Assembly: GCF_019970065.1 (NCBI RefSeq)
Contig: NZ_JAHXYH010000003.1
Span: 1 to 64,000 of the forward strand
Length of the DNA stretch: 64,000 bases
Direction of reading: 5' to 3'
Source: Chryseobacterium sp. OSA05B
Lineage (GTDB): Bacteria; Bacteroidota; Bacteroidia; Flavobacteriales; Weeksellaceae
Positions 37,152 through 45,671 of this stretch are shown in pieces; the stretch's first letter is position 1; each line of letters opens with the position of its first letter. The position numbers were made by a program, and so were the translations under genes. The notes under the pieces are model-generated. The model did no database searches, was not told the origin of the DNA, and saw only the letters and a list, made by a program, of their open reading frames with translations.

Positions 37152-37175
37152 AAGCAGGAGCCAAAACTCCTGCTT
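37152..37175 (-). terminator. Terminator of metE
   Basis: Perfect 9-bp stem AAGCAGGAG / CTCCTGCTT with a 6-nt loop; T-rich on the minus strand. It is 22 bases past the metE stop codon and abuts the REP-like repeat. Confidence 0.85.
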
Positions 37176-37197
37176 ACAAATTATAATGATTAATTTT

Positions 37198-39518
37198 TTA
37201 GCTTTCCTGCAGCACAAAAGCTGCGGCGGCTTCTCTGGAGGCTTCCACCATCGCAATCAGCGCCTTTTCCGTTTCATCCCAATGACGGGTTTTCAAACCA
37301 CAATCCGGATTCACCCAAAGCTGCTGAGCCGGAATGACAGCCTGCGCCTTTTTCAACAGATGGATCATTTCTTCTTTCGAAGGGACTCTCGGTGAGTGAA
37401 TATCATAAACTCCCGGGCCAATTTCATTCGGATATTTGAAATCTGCAAAGGCCTGAAGCAGTTCCATCTGGCTTCTGGAGCATTCTATGGTGATTACATC
37501 GGCATCCATATCCGCAATATTCTGAATGATATCATTGAATTCGGAATAGCACATATGCGTATGGATCTGCGTTGTATCTTCAACACCTGAAGCTGAAATT
37601 CTGAAAGCTTCTACTGCCCATTCCAGATACTGCTGCCATTCGGATCTTCTAAGTGGTAGTCCTTCTCTGATGGCCGGTTCATCGATTTGAATGATTCTGA
37701 TTCCTGCTTTTTCCAGATCGTTCACTTCATCGCGAATCGCCAGGGCAATCTGTTTGCAGGTTAAAGATCTTGGCTGATCATCTCGTACAAAGGACCATTG
37801 AAGGATCGTTACCGGGCCGGTAAGCATTCCTTTTACCCATTTTTGAGTAAGTGATTGAGCATATTGAGACCAGTAAACCGTCATGGGATGCGGTCGGTGC
37901 ACATCACCATAGATTACCGGAGGTTTTACACAGCGACTTCCATAGCTCTGAACCCATCCGTTTTGAGTAAAAGCGAATCCGCAAGCTGTTCCCCGAAATA
38001 TTCCACCATATCATTTCGTTCAAATTCACCATGAACCAATACATCAATACCGATTTCTTCCTGCCAGCGGATGGTTCTTTCCGTTTCTTTTTTAAGCAGG
38101 TCATCATATTGTTCGGCAGTCAGTTCACCTTTTTTGAATTTCGATCTCCAGGCTCTTACTTCTTTAGTCTGTGGAAACGAACCGATAGTCGTTGTTGGGA
38201 ATAAAGGAAGCTGAAGAACATTCTGCTGATTTTCTTTTCTTATTCTGAAAGGACTGTTTCTCTGCGAATCATTTTCAGTGGTTACATCCACTCTGTCTTT
38301 TACGGCCTGGTTGTGGATCAGAGATGAAATTTTACGGTTGTCAATGGCTTTTTTATTTTCTGCATATTGTTGTAAGGTCTGGTAATCTGCTTTTCCGGCT
38401 GCCAGTTTTTTTAAAGCAACCACTTCATGAACCTTTTGTTTGGCGAAAGCCATCCATTGTTTGATCTCATGAGATAAGGTGTTTTCATTGGTTTCAAGAT
38501 CAAGATCGAAAGGAGAGTGGAGCAGGGAACATGACGGAGCAATGAAAATTCTTTCAGATCCGATGGTATTGACCGTCTTCTCAATGAATCCCAATGATCT
38601 TTCAAAATCATTTTTCCAGATATTCCTGCCATCTACAACTCCTAAGGATAAACTCAGGGTCTGCGGAATAGCATTTAAAACCTCATCCAGCTGTTCAGGA
38701 GAACGAACCAAGTCAATATGTAAGGCATTCACCGGAAGGGAAACTGCCAGTGAAAGATTATCTTTTAAACCTTCAAAATAAGTGGCAACAATGAATTTCA
38801 GGTTGGGGAATTGATTTCGTAATTCGTTGTAAACCGATTGGTAGATTTCTTTTGCTTTTTCAGTGAGGTCCAGTCCTAAAAACGGTTCGTCAAACTGTAT
38901 CCAATGAGCACCGTGGTTCTCAAGTTCTTTTAAAATTTCAATATATATCGGAAGAAGATTATGAATTAAATCTAGCTTGTCAAACCCTTCTTCTTTCTCT
39001 TTTCCCAAGAGAAGATAAGTAAGTGGCCCGATGATTACAGGCTTTGCATTCACTCCGGCTTGTTTTGCACTGATGAATTCAGTAATAATCTTTTTTGAGA
39101 ACAATCTGAAAGGCTGGTTCTTTTGAAATTCCGGAACGATGTAGTGGTAATTGGTGTCGAACCATTTCGTCATTTCCATGGCGGTAATATCCAGATCGTC
39201 TTTCTGATATCCTCTTGCCATTGCAAAATACAGGTCAAGCTCTGAAGCTGATTTTCTGGCTGCGATTTCCTGATAACGTTCCGGAATGGCTCCAACAGTC
39301 AGCGTCATATCCAGAACCTGATCGTAATACGAAAAGTCATTGCAGGGAATAAGATCGATTCCCGCTTCCTGCTGCAGTTTCCAGTTTTGCAGGCTGATAT
39401 TTTTCCCGGTTTCAAGGAGTGCATTCAGTGATGTTTTGCCTGACCAATATTGCTCGCAGGCTTTTTTGAGTTCTCTGTGGCGGCCAATACGCGGGCTGCC
39501 AAGTAGGTGCGTTTGCAT
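37198..39518 (-). pseudogene. metE: Cobalamin-independent methionine synthase MetE, frameshifted
   Basis: Two frames together give a full MetE of about 773 residues. The N-terminal part (39518 down to 37926, 530 codons) reads correctly to [18 protein letters not shown], then drifts to a stop. The next frame resumes with [20 protein letters not shown] and runs to 37198. One base is missing at about 37979-37981, most simply one C of the plus-strand tract CCC. The zinc ligands are all in the second part: HTHMC, the Glu of ITIECSRS and the Cys of [11 protein letters not shown], so the first part alone would be inactive. MetE transfers a methyl group from methyl-tetrahydrofolate to homocysteine. 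It is preceded by a cobalamin riboswitch. Real mutation or sequencing error cannot be told apart here. Confidence 0.93.
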
Positions 39519-39708
39519 GTTCTTACACTTTTAAATTAAACAATAATGATGGTAAAAGCTCTTTTAGAATGCTTCGCAATGCTATTTTGGGAAAGAATAT
39601 ATGAGGATAAAGAGACACAATAAGGACGTAGTTTTCCTTTTCACAGGAACGTTCTAAAAGTATCATCTGTATGACCCGAAGCTTCAGACCGCGAAAGCAT
39701 TGTCCATT

Positions 39709-39872
39709 CAGACGAGGCAGGTCTCCTGACTTGTAACAGTTTTTATCATCCTTCCCGCCTTGGCAGTGGATATTCTTCGATAAAAACCTTTGGAATGTTA
39801 CTTACAGTTGCGCGACAGCTCGTGATTTTCACACGATTCCCTATTAATCTACGTTATGTAAAACCTCTTCTG
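39709..39872 (-). ncRNA. Cobalamin riboswitch in the metE leader
   Basis: On the minus strand the closing stem CAGAAGAGG / CCTCGTCTG (one mismatch) encloses the conserved core: GGGAATCGTGTGAAAATCACG, then CGCGCAACTGTAAG, a CACTGCCAAGGCGGGAAGG arm, and the B12 box AAGTCAGGAGACCTGCC at 39716-39732. Bound cobalamin should lower expression of metE, the B12-independent enzyme. About 190 bases of leader separate it from the start codon. The intergenic region 39519-40037 holds this element plus the divergent regulator's promoter. Confidence 0.95.
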
Positions 39873-39987
39873 TTTGATGAAGGATTTTAAAGAACAAAAT
39901 CTGGGCTAAAGATATTAATTAAAGTGAATTGATTGGCTAAACTGAATAAAATAAGAATATAATTTGGTTTGGTATTGATTTGAAAGC

Positions 39988-40036
39988 GAATTATTCTGTA
40001 AATTTGAAAAACATAATCCCAAAAAGAATATTATTC
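39988..40036 (+). promoter_or_regulatory. Promoter and paired inverted repeats of the Lrp-type gene
   Basis: The -7 box TAAATTTG is at 39999-40006. It is flanked by GAAT-T-ATTC (39988-39996) and GAATA-T-TATTC (40026-40036), both perfect, 38 bases apart; the second ends just before the GTG start. This suggests autoregulation and perhaps control of the divergent metE. Confidence 0.5.
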
Positions 40037-40037
40037 T

Positions 40038-40499
40038 GTGGAAAGACTTGACGAAAAGGATCTTCAGTTGCTTAGAATCCTGCAAAAGAATGCTAAACTG
40101 ACCGTAAAGGAGCTTGCCAAGGAAATTAACCTTTCACCTTCACCTGTTTTCGAACGGATGAAAAGGCTGGAGCAGTCCGGATATATCAAACACTATGCAG
40201 CTGTTTTGGAAGCCGAAAAACTCAATCGGGGATTTACCGTTTTTTGCCAGGTCAAGCTTAAGATGCATGATCGTTCCGTAGGCAACCAGTTTGTGGAAGA
40301 CATTTTACAGATCGACGAAGTTGCGGAGTGTTACAATATTTCCGGAGATTTTGATTTCCTGCTCAAAGTTCAGGTAAGAGATATGAAGCATTATCAGGAC
40401 TTTGTCTTCAATAAGCTGGGTTCATTGGACACGATTGGCAGCGCGCACAGTACTTTTGTCATGGCGGAAGTGAAAAACATCCACGGTGTCAGTATTTAA
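40038..40499 (+). CDS. Lrp/AsnC family transcriptional regulator
   Basis: 153 residues from a GTG start. The N-terminal helix-turn-helix (KLTVKELAKEINLSPSPVFE, about 17-36) and the C-terminal RAM ligand-binding domain (about 65-150, ending with YNISGDFDFLLKVQVRDMKHYQDF) are complete. Such regulators sense amino acids and control their synthesis or breakdown. Divergent from metE, so a methionine-related role is plausible but not shown. Ended by a bidirectional hairpin. Confidence 0.93.
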   Translation: MERLDEKDLQLLRILQKNAKLTVKELAKEINLSPSPVFERMKRLEQSGYIKHYAAVLEAEKLNRGFTVFCQVKLKMHDRSVGNQFVEDILQIDEVAECYNISGDFDFLLKVQVRDMKHYQDFVFNKLGSLDTIGSAHSTFVMAEVKNIHGVSI

Positions 40500-40507
40500 A
40501 AAAGAAA

Positions 40508-40533
40508 AGCAGCATCCGAAAACGAATGCTGCT
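40508..40533. terminator. Bidirectional terminator between convergent genes
   Basis: Stem AGCAGCAT / ATGCTGCT, extended by an inner CG pair around an AAAA loop. It lies between the regulator stop and the stop of the DUF3829-like gene. Confidence 0.75.
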
Positions 40534-40551
40534 ATAATCTTTAAATAAATC

Positions 40552-41316
40552 CTACGGCTGATCACAATCCTGCTTCAGCTTCACAAAGATCTTGTCAAAC
40601 TTCTTATACAATATTCCATCATCATCCGGTTCAGCTCTGAAACTGGCGTTCGCACAGTTGTGAAAACCCATGCCAACCAGATCAATCAGTGCATAATCAT
40701 CTTTTTGAAGATCATTAAGCTGATCATTAAATCTGGTCATCACCGACTGCGGATCAGCGTTGTTTTTGCTTCTTGCTTTTGCAAATTTTTCCCATGCCGC
40801 ATACATTTTCTCTTGATCCGGAGAAGAAACGGCATCAATATATTCTTTGCAGGTATTGTAAAACTGACTGTTTTTCAGTGATGCAGGATCAGAATAGGCA
40901 TTAAGCTCTTCTTTTTTGAGCTGATATTCTCCTTCAAAAGCCTTGATTGCTTCCTGATGAAGTTTTTTCCACTCCGGTAGGTTGATCACTTTAAGATTGT
41001 ACAGCTCTGCCTTCTTTTGCTGATATTGTTTATCCATTTGCTGTAAATAGGTGTTTTTGTTTTTTCGGATATCTTCAAGATCTGAAGGTTTAAAAACCGT
41101 ATGATTATCAAAAGCAACTCCGTTGAGGGTGTAGAGAAGTTTAAAAACACCGTCTATTTCCTCTTTTTTGTATTTTCCCGGATCATAATATCCTTTGTTA
41201 TCGCAGTTGAAAGTCTGGTAAGCATAAAGAGCCAGATTGTTGGTCTTACCAGTTGTTTTCTGTCCAAAGGCTGCTACAGAAAGGGCTACAGAAAGGGTTA
41301 GTATTAATTTTTTCAT
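40552..41316 (-). CDS. Exported DUF3829-like protein
   Basis: 254 residues from the ATG at 41316, which opens a signal peptide (MKKLILTLSVALSVAAFGQ); an upstream in-frame ATG at 41376 would place it behind 20 non-signal residues. The mature part is helical and charged, begins YAYQTFNCDNKGYYDPGKYK, and has a C-terminal CDQP. The resemblance to DUF3829 is tentative. Function unknown. Confidence 0.65.
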   Translation of the reverse strand: MKKLILTLSVALSVAAFGQKTTGKTNNLALYAYQTFNCDNKGYYDPGKYKKEEIDGVFKLLYTLNGVAFDNHTVFKPSDLEDIRKNKNTYLQQMDKQYQQKKAELYNLKVINLPEWKKLHQEAIKAFEGEYQLKKEELNAYSDPASLKNSQFYNTCKEYIDAVSSPDQEKMYAAWEKFAKARSKNNADPQSVMTRFNDQLNDLQKDDYALIDLVGMGFHNCANASFRAEPDDDGILYKKFDKIFVKLKQDCDQP

Positions 41317-41365
41317 ATAATTTGTTGTGTGATGGAATGTGTCTGTAAAATTAATATTTTGAACT

Positions 41366-41467
41366 TTTAAACACAAATTGCACGAATGTTTTTCAAAAAT
41401 GACACAAATAGGATAGGCGTATTTGTGAAAATTTGTGTTTTAAATTTGTGGTATTTGTGTTTAAAAA
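41366..41467. repeat. Intergenic imperfect inverted repeat (CACAAAT type)
   Basis: Arms 41366-41411 and 41420-41467 are imperfect reverse complements with matching outer ends TTTTAAACACAAAT. It fills most of the 176-base gap between two minus-strand genes and is composed of repeated ACAAAT/ATTTGTG words. Confidence 0.6.
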
Positions 41468-41492
41468 CCTTCATTAGTCATCTGTCACAAAA

Positions 41493-42176
41493 TTATTTAT
41501 ACAATTTTAGAGACTTGTAATCATACACATATTTCACATCCTTATTTTTGATGGTAATATCTTCACTGCCCGGTTTTAAAACTAAGGAATCTGCATCAAA
41601 AGTGAAAGTGATGCCGTCTTTAGATTCTTTAATTCGTAAGATGTCCGTCAGTTTTTTTTCCTCGTTATCGGGTTCAATATCCAGATTTCCGAGATATTTG
41701 ATCTTTCCTTTTTCTAATAAATAAGCATCACCACCAAAAAAGTACTCATAAGCCAGCTGACAGACGATAATCATATTTCCATTCTGACTGTTCTTATAAA
41801 AATAAGGTTCATAAAGATATGCCTCTCCTGAGCCTTGAGATTGGAAAATGATTTCGTTTTTATGATTCAACAGTAAAAGTCTCTTCCCGAAGTCTTCTTC
41901 AGTGTCAGGCAGAGTAATTTTACCGTCTGTAAATTGGAAATTTCCTGATACAATCTTATTTCCTTCAACAGAAAAGGCCTGTTCAATATCAAATCCTTTG
42001 ATTTTTAAATCAGAAATCTTTTCAGGTTTAAATTCAGTATACGAAACATCTTCTATAACTCCAGTTTTAGTTGGAGCTACAGTTTCCTTTTGTACAGAGG
42101 TTTTATTCTCCTTTTTAGGATCTTCTTTACAGGATGCGAGAGTGAGTAATGCTAATGCCGGTAATAGTTTTTTCAT
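41493..42176 (-). CDS. Lipoprotein of unknown function
   Basis: 227 residues. Lipoprotein signal MKKLLPALALLTLASC, then KEDPKKENK, an acidic/basic linker. The rest is beta-rich without a recognised domain. It starts eight bases after the NudK-type gene and is probably co-transcribed with it. Confidence 0.68.
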   Translation of the reverse strand: MKKLLPALALLTLASCKEDPKKENKTSVQKETVAPTKTGVIEDVSYTEFKPEKISDLKIKGFDIEQAFSVEGNKIVSGNFQFTDGKITLPDTEEDFGKRLLLLNHKNEIIFQSQGSGEAYLYEPYFYKNSQNGNMIIVCQLAYEYFFGGDAYLLEKGKIKYLGNLDIEPDNEEKKLTDILRIKESKDGITFTFDADSLVLKPGSEDITIKNKDVKYVYDYKSLKLYK

Positions 42177-42184
42177 TCTGTTTA

Positions 42185-42766
42185 CTATAGAATGTTTTTA
42201 ATACGCAGGTGTTGAAGAAGCATGATGGTCTTGGCATCCATGATCTCTCCGCTGTCTATCATCACAAGGGCTTGATCAAATTTCAGCTCCAGAACTTCAA
42301 TATGCTCACCTTCTTCTTCAAGCCCTCCGCCGTCTGTGATTTTCATTTCAGAGGAATATTCAGCAGTGAAAAAATGCAGGATCTCCGTTACTGAGCCTGG
42401 CGACATATAAGCTTCGAATACTTTCTCAACTTTTGAAATTTTATAGCCGGTTTCTTCTTCCGTTTCCCTTTTGATGCATTCCTCAGGATTATCATTGTCC
42501 AGCAGGCCGGCACAGGCTTCAATGAGCATTCCGGTAGCATTTCCGTTGATGAAAGTCGGCAGTCTGAACTGTCTGGTTAAAATGATTGTGCCTGAAGTTT
42601 TGTTATAAAGTAGGATCACGGCTCCGTTTCCTCTGTCATAGGCTTCTCGGCTCTGGGTTTCCGTAGTTCCGTCTTTTTTGGTAATGGTGTAGGTAACTTT
42701 ATTTAAAGTATACCAGTTATCAGAAAGAATTTCTGTTTTAATAATGTTGATGTCAGGATTCTGCAT
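42185..42766 (-). CDS. nudK: NudK-type Nudix hydrolase (GDP-mannose pyrophosphatase)
   Basis: 193 residues closely following E. coli NudK: AYDRGNGAVILLYN, the Nudix box in AGLLDNDNPEECIKRETEEE followed by TGY, and the FEAYMSPGSVTEILHFFTAEY segment. NudK hydrolyses GDP-mannose and related nucleotide sugars to GMP and sugar phosphate. Cytoplasmic. A link to the mannose operon 9 kb away is possible but no shared regulation is seen. Confidence 0.92.
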   Translation of the reverse strand: MQNPDINIIKTEILSDNWYTLNKVTYTITKKDGTTETQSREAYDRGNGAVILLYNKTSGTIILTRQFRLPTFINGNATGMLIEACAGLLDNDNPEECIKRETEEETGYKISKVEKVFEAYMSPGSVTEILHFFTAEYSSEMKITDGGGLEEEGEHIEVLELKFDQALVMIDSGEIMDAKTIMLLQHLRIKNIL

Positions 42767-42907
42767 TGGATATCTTCTGTATTGTATTAATGGGTGTTTT
42801 GATGGAATTTATATAAGTGCTAAATTAATATTTCTTTTTCAACAGGGCTTTAAAATTCCCTTAAAATAAGGTGACCGGGATGATATTTTCACTTATATAT
42901 CAATACA

Positions 42908-45163
42908 TTATTTGCCTTTCAAATGTTTCTTTAAATAAACGGAGGTTGCAGAATGTTTTGCAGATAGCAGATTTTCTACAGTTCCTTCGAATACAATCTT
43001 CCCACCCAGTTTTCCTGCTCCGGGACCGATATCAATAATCCAGTCGGCCTGAGCAATGATATCCAGATTGTGTTCAATAACGATGAGGGTATTTCCCTTA
43101 TTGACCAGTTCATCAAAGAAAGAAAGGAGCTTCTCATTATCAATAGGGTGAAGTCCAGTACTGGGTTCGTCTAAAATAATAATCTGATCGGTTTGATTCA
43201 GTTCTTTGGTCAGCTTTAAACGCTGTCTTTCACCGCCTGAAAAACTGTCCAGCCCTTGTCCGAGCGTCAGATAGTCCAATCCTAATTTGATCAGCAGGCT
43301 AAATTCATGCTCAAAACCGGATTTAGGGAAAAAGTGAAGCGCTTCCTGAACAGTCATATTCATAATGTCGGCGATATTTTTTTCTTTATATGGATATCGT
43401 AGAACTTCAGGCCTGTATCCTGATCCGTGGCAGACTTCACAAGGCTGTTCAATATCATCCATAAAAGCGAGATCTATTTTTTCAATCCCCAATCCTCTGC
43501 AATTGGGGCACGCGCCTTCTCCGTTTCTGCTGAAAAGTTTTTCGGAGACATTGTTGGTGTTTGAAAAAAGCTTCCTTACGGTATTTGACAGATTGAGGTA
43601 GGTTAAAAGGTTTGAGCGGCTGCTCGCTGTGAAAACAGACTGATCTACTACGGTTACCTGTGGGTAAAATAAAGGTAAAACTTTATTGATCAATGTGCTT
43701 TTTCCGGAACCTGCCACACCGGTTACTACAGTCATAATTCCGGTTGGTATTTTGACACTGACATTTTTTAGATTGTGAAGATGGCCGTTTTTTATTTCAA
43801 GAAAACCTTTTGCTGATCTGGGATTTACATTGTAAATTCGTTCTTTACTGAAATAACTGGCTGTTTTACCTTTTGCATTTTTTAAGCTTTTAAAAGTACC
43901 CTGATACATAATTTCCCCGCCGTTTTTTCCTGAACCTGGGCCCATATCGATGATCAGGTCTGCTATTTTGATGAGATCAGGATCGTGCTCCACAATCAGA
44001 ACTGTATTGCCCTTGTCCCGTATTTTTTGAATGATATCCACAATATGGTCAATATCTTTCGGATGAAGACCGATACTGGGTTCATCGAAAATATAGAGTA
44101 GATCTACAAGGCTGTTTCCCAGCTGTTTGACCATTTTTATCCGTTGGGATTCCCCTCCTGAAAGCGTGTCTGTTTGCCGGTCCAGGCTCAGATACTGTAA
44201 GCCTACATCCAGAAGGTTTTGAAGTTTCTTTTCAAGTTCCCCGATGACAGAAGCATAGGTTTCAGAAGGTATTTTCTGGATGAAACTGAGCAAATCATCG
44301 ACTGATAAGGCTGTACAGTCTGCAATGTTTTTACCGTTTATTTTACAGGTCAGTACCTTTGAATTAAGGCGCTGTCCTTTGCACACAGGACATTCTTTAG
44401 TAATGATGACATTCTTTAAGGTCTCTTTTCGGGTGACATTCTCCTTTGAATCCTTTTTCAGAAATGAGTTTTCAATTCTTGGAATGACTCCTTTATATTT
44501 TACGGTTTTTCCCCATTCCTTATTGGGTTTTTTAGGAGTGTGCTCTTCTGCATTGAGTAGTATTTCCCATTCATCTTTGGTGAAATCTCTGAGTTTTTTG
44601 TCGTTATCAAAGTAGCCTGAATGAATATAACGGGTCAGCCTCCAGCCACCTGGCTGAAATGTCGGAAACAGGATGGCGCCTTCGTTCAGTGATTTATTTT
44701 TATCAAAAAGAGTGTCAATATTTACAGTCTGTACATAGCCCAATCCTTCACATTCGCGGCACATTCCCTGTGGATTGTTAAATGAGAATACATTAGAGTA
44801 GCCGACAAATGGTTTTCCGATTCTCGAGAAAAGCAATCGGAGGGATGCATAAATATCCGTGGCCGTTCCCACTGTCGAACGTGCATTTCCACCCAATCTT
44901 TTCTGATTGATAATAAACGGAACATTGAGATTTTCTATTTTATCAACATTAGGAACCCCGAAATGCTGCAGCCGGTTTCTGACAAAACTGTTTTGGGTCT
45001 CGTTGATCTGGCGTTGGGCTTCAGCTCCAATCGTTTCAAATACCAAAGATGATTTCCCGGAACCGGAAACTCCCGTAAATACCGTTATCTTGTTCTTTGG
45101 AATGCGTAATGAAATATTCTTTAAATTATTCTGTCGGGCATGGGTAATAATAATTTCTTTCAT
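42908..45163 (-). CDS. Short UvrA paralogue (UvrA-like ABC ATPase)
   Basis: About 751 residues; an alternative ATG at 45175 adds four. Two ABC ATPase halves are clear: Walker A GVSGSGKSSLVFET and GVAGSGKSTLINKVL, signatures LSGGESQRIKM and FSGGERQRLKL, and zinc-type cysteine pairs in CRECEGLGY, CPVCKGQRLN, CPNCRGLGIEK and CEVCHGSGYR. True UvrA has about 940 residues; this one lacks much of the insertion needed for UvrB contact, as in the UvrA2/DrrC class linked to antibiotic tolerance. Divergent from a MarR regulator with a shared operator, which fits drug-inducible expression. Its role in normal excision repair is doubtful. Confidence 0.88.
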   Translation of the reverse strand: MKEIIITHARQNNLKNISLRIPKNKITVFTGVSGSGKSSLVFETIGAEAQRQINETQNSFVRNRLQHFGVPNVDKIENLNVPFIINQKRLGGNARSTVGTATDIYASLRLLFSRIGKPFVGYSNVFSFNNPQGMCRECEGLGYVQTVNIDTLFDKNKSLNEGAILFPTFQPGGWRLTRYIHSGYFDNDKKLRDFTKDEWEILLNAEEHTPKKPNKEWGKTVKYKGVIPRIENSFLKKDSKENVTRKETLKNVIITKECPVCKGQRLNSKVLTCKINGKNIADCTALSVDDLLSFIQKIPSETYASVIGELEKKLQNLLDVGLQYLSLDRQTDTLSGGESQRIKMVKQLGNSLVDLLYIFDEPSIGLHPKDIDHIVDIIQKIRDKGNTVLIVEHDPDLIKIADLIIDMGPGSGKNGGEIMYQGTFKSLKNAKGKTASYFSKERIYNVNPRSAKGFLEIKNGHLHNLKNVSVKIPTGIMTVVTGVAGSGKSTLINKVLPLFYPQVTVVDQSVFTASSRSNLLTYLNLSNTVRKLFSNTNNVSEKLFSRNGEGACPNCRGLGIEKIDLAFMDDIEQPCEVCHGSGYRPEVLRYPYKEKNIADIMNMTVQEALHFFPKSGFEHEFSLLIKLGLDYLTLGQGLDSFSGGERQRLKLTKELNQTDQIIILDEPSTGLHPIDNEKLLSFFDELVNKGNTLIVIEHNLDIIAQADWIIDIGPGAGKLGGKIVFEGTVENLLSAKHSATSVYLKKHLKGK

Positions 45164-45175
45164 AATAATTTTCAT

Positions 45176-45205
45176 TAACTTTGTTAACAGTTAACTAAGT
45201 TAACT
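45176..45205 (+). promoter_or_regulatory. Shared marR/uvrA-like promoter with three GTTAAC sites
   Basis: TAACTTTG (45176-45183, plus strand) fits the -7 box for marR. It runs into GTTAAC at 45183, 45190 and 45199; the last two are AGTTAACT palindromes nine bases apart. A minus-strand TAACTTAG (45195-45202) may serve the uvrA-like gene. The whole 37-base gap is thus promoter plus operator. Confidence 0.65.
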
Positions 45206-45212
45206 ATTTTTT

Positions 45213-45635
45213 ATGAAAAAACAGAAAGATGATTTTTTTGATGCCTTTACAGATTTGCAGTGCTTTATACTGGCCAATATGAACAAAGGAAATATAAGTG
45301 GGGTAACGGCCACGCATTACAATATAATAGAATATATTTACCGAAAAGAGGAAGTCACCGGAAAGCAGATTTCCCGGGCATTTAATGTAAGTCAGGCAGC
45401 TGTTTCCAAACAGATCAGATTTTTGATTAAAAATGAGCTGATAGAACAGAAACAAAATAACTCGGACAGAAGAATATTTAACCTTTCTGCCACAGAAAAA
45501 GGTCAGTTTTTAATCAACAATTCTGAAGATTTCCGGAAAACGGTTGCTGATCAGGTTTCGGCTGTGTTAGATGATAATGAATTACAGACATTCACAACTC
45601 TGCTGAATAAAGTTTTGAAGAATATCAAAATATAA
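45213..45635 (+). CDS. MarR family transcriptional regulator
   Basis: 140 residues. Winged helix: VTGKQISRAFNVSQAAVSKQ (recognition helix, about 46-66) and a wing region QKQNNSDRRIFNLSATEKG with the conserved DxRR. MarR proteins dimerise on short palindromes and release them on binding aromatic drugs. It is divergent from the UvrA-like gene and probably controls both genes through the GTTAAC sites. Confidence 0.92.
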   Translation: MKKQKDDFFDAFTDLQCFILANMNKGNISGVTATHYNIIEYIYRKEEVTGKQISRAFNVSQAAVSKQIRFLIKNELIEQKQNNSDRRIFNLSATEKGQFLINNSEDFRKTVADQVSAVLDDNELQTFTTLLNKVLKNIKI

Positions 45636-45671
45636 AGAGCACAGGAATCCCGGATTTACCGTTCGCCGATA

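Noticed and set aside
37926..37990. Programmed ribosomal frameshift in metE
   Set aside because: No slippery heptamer or downstream structure is seen at the shift, and MetE is not known to use recoding; a lost base is simpler.
37904..38107. Extra short frame spanning the metE frameshift
   Set aside because: It is the third frame of the same conserved region; the two real MetE parts lie in the other frames.
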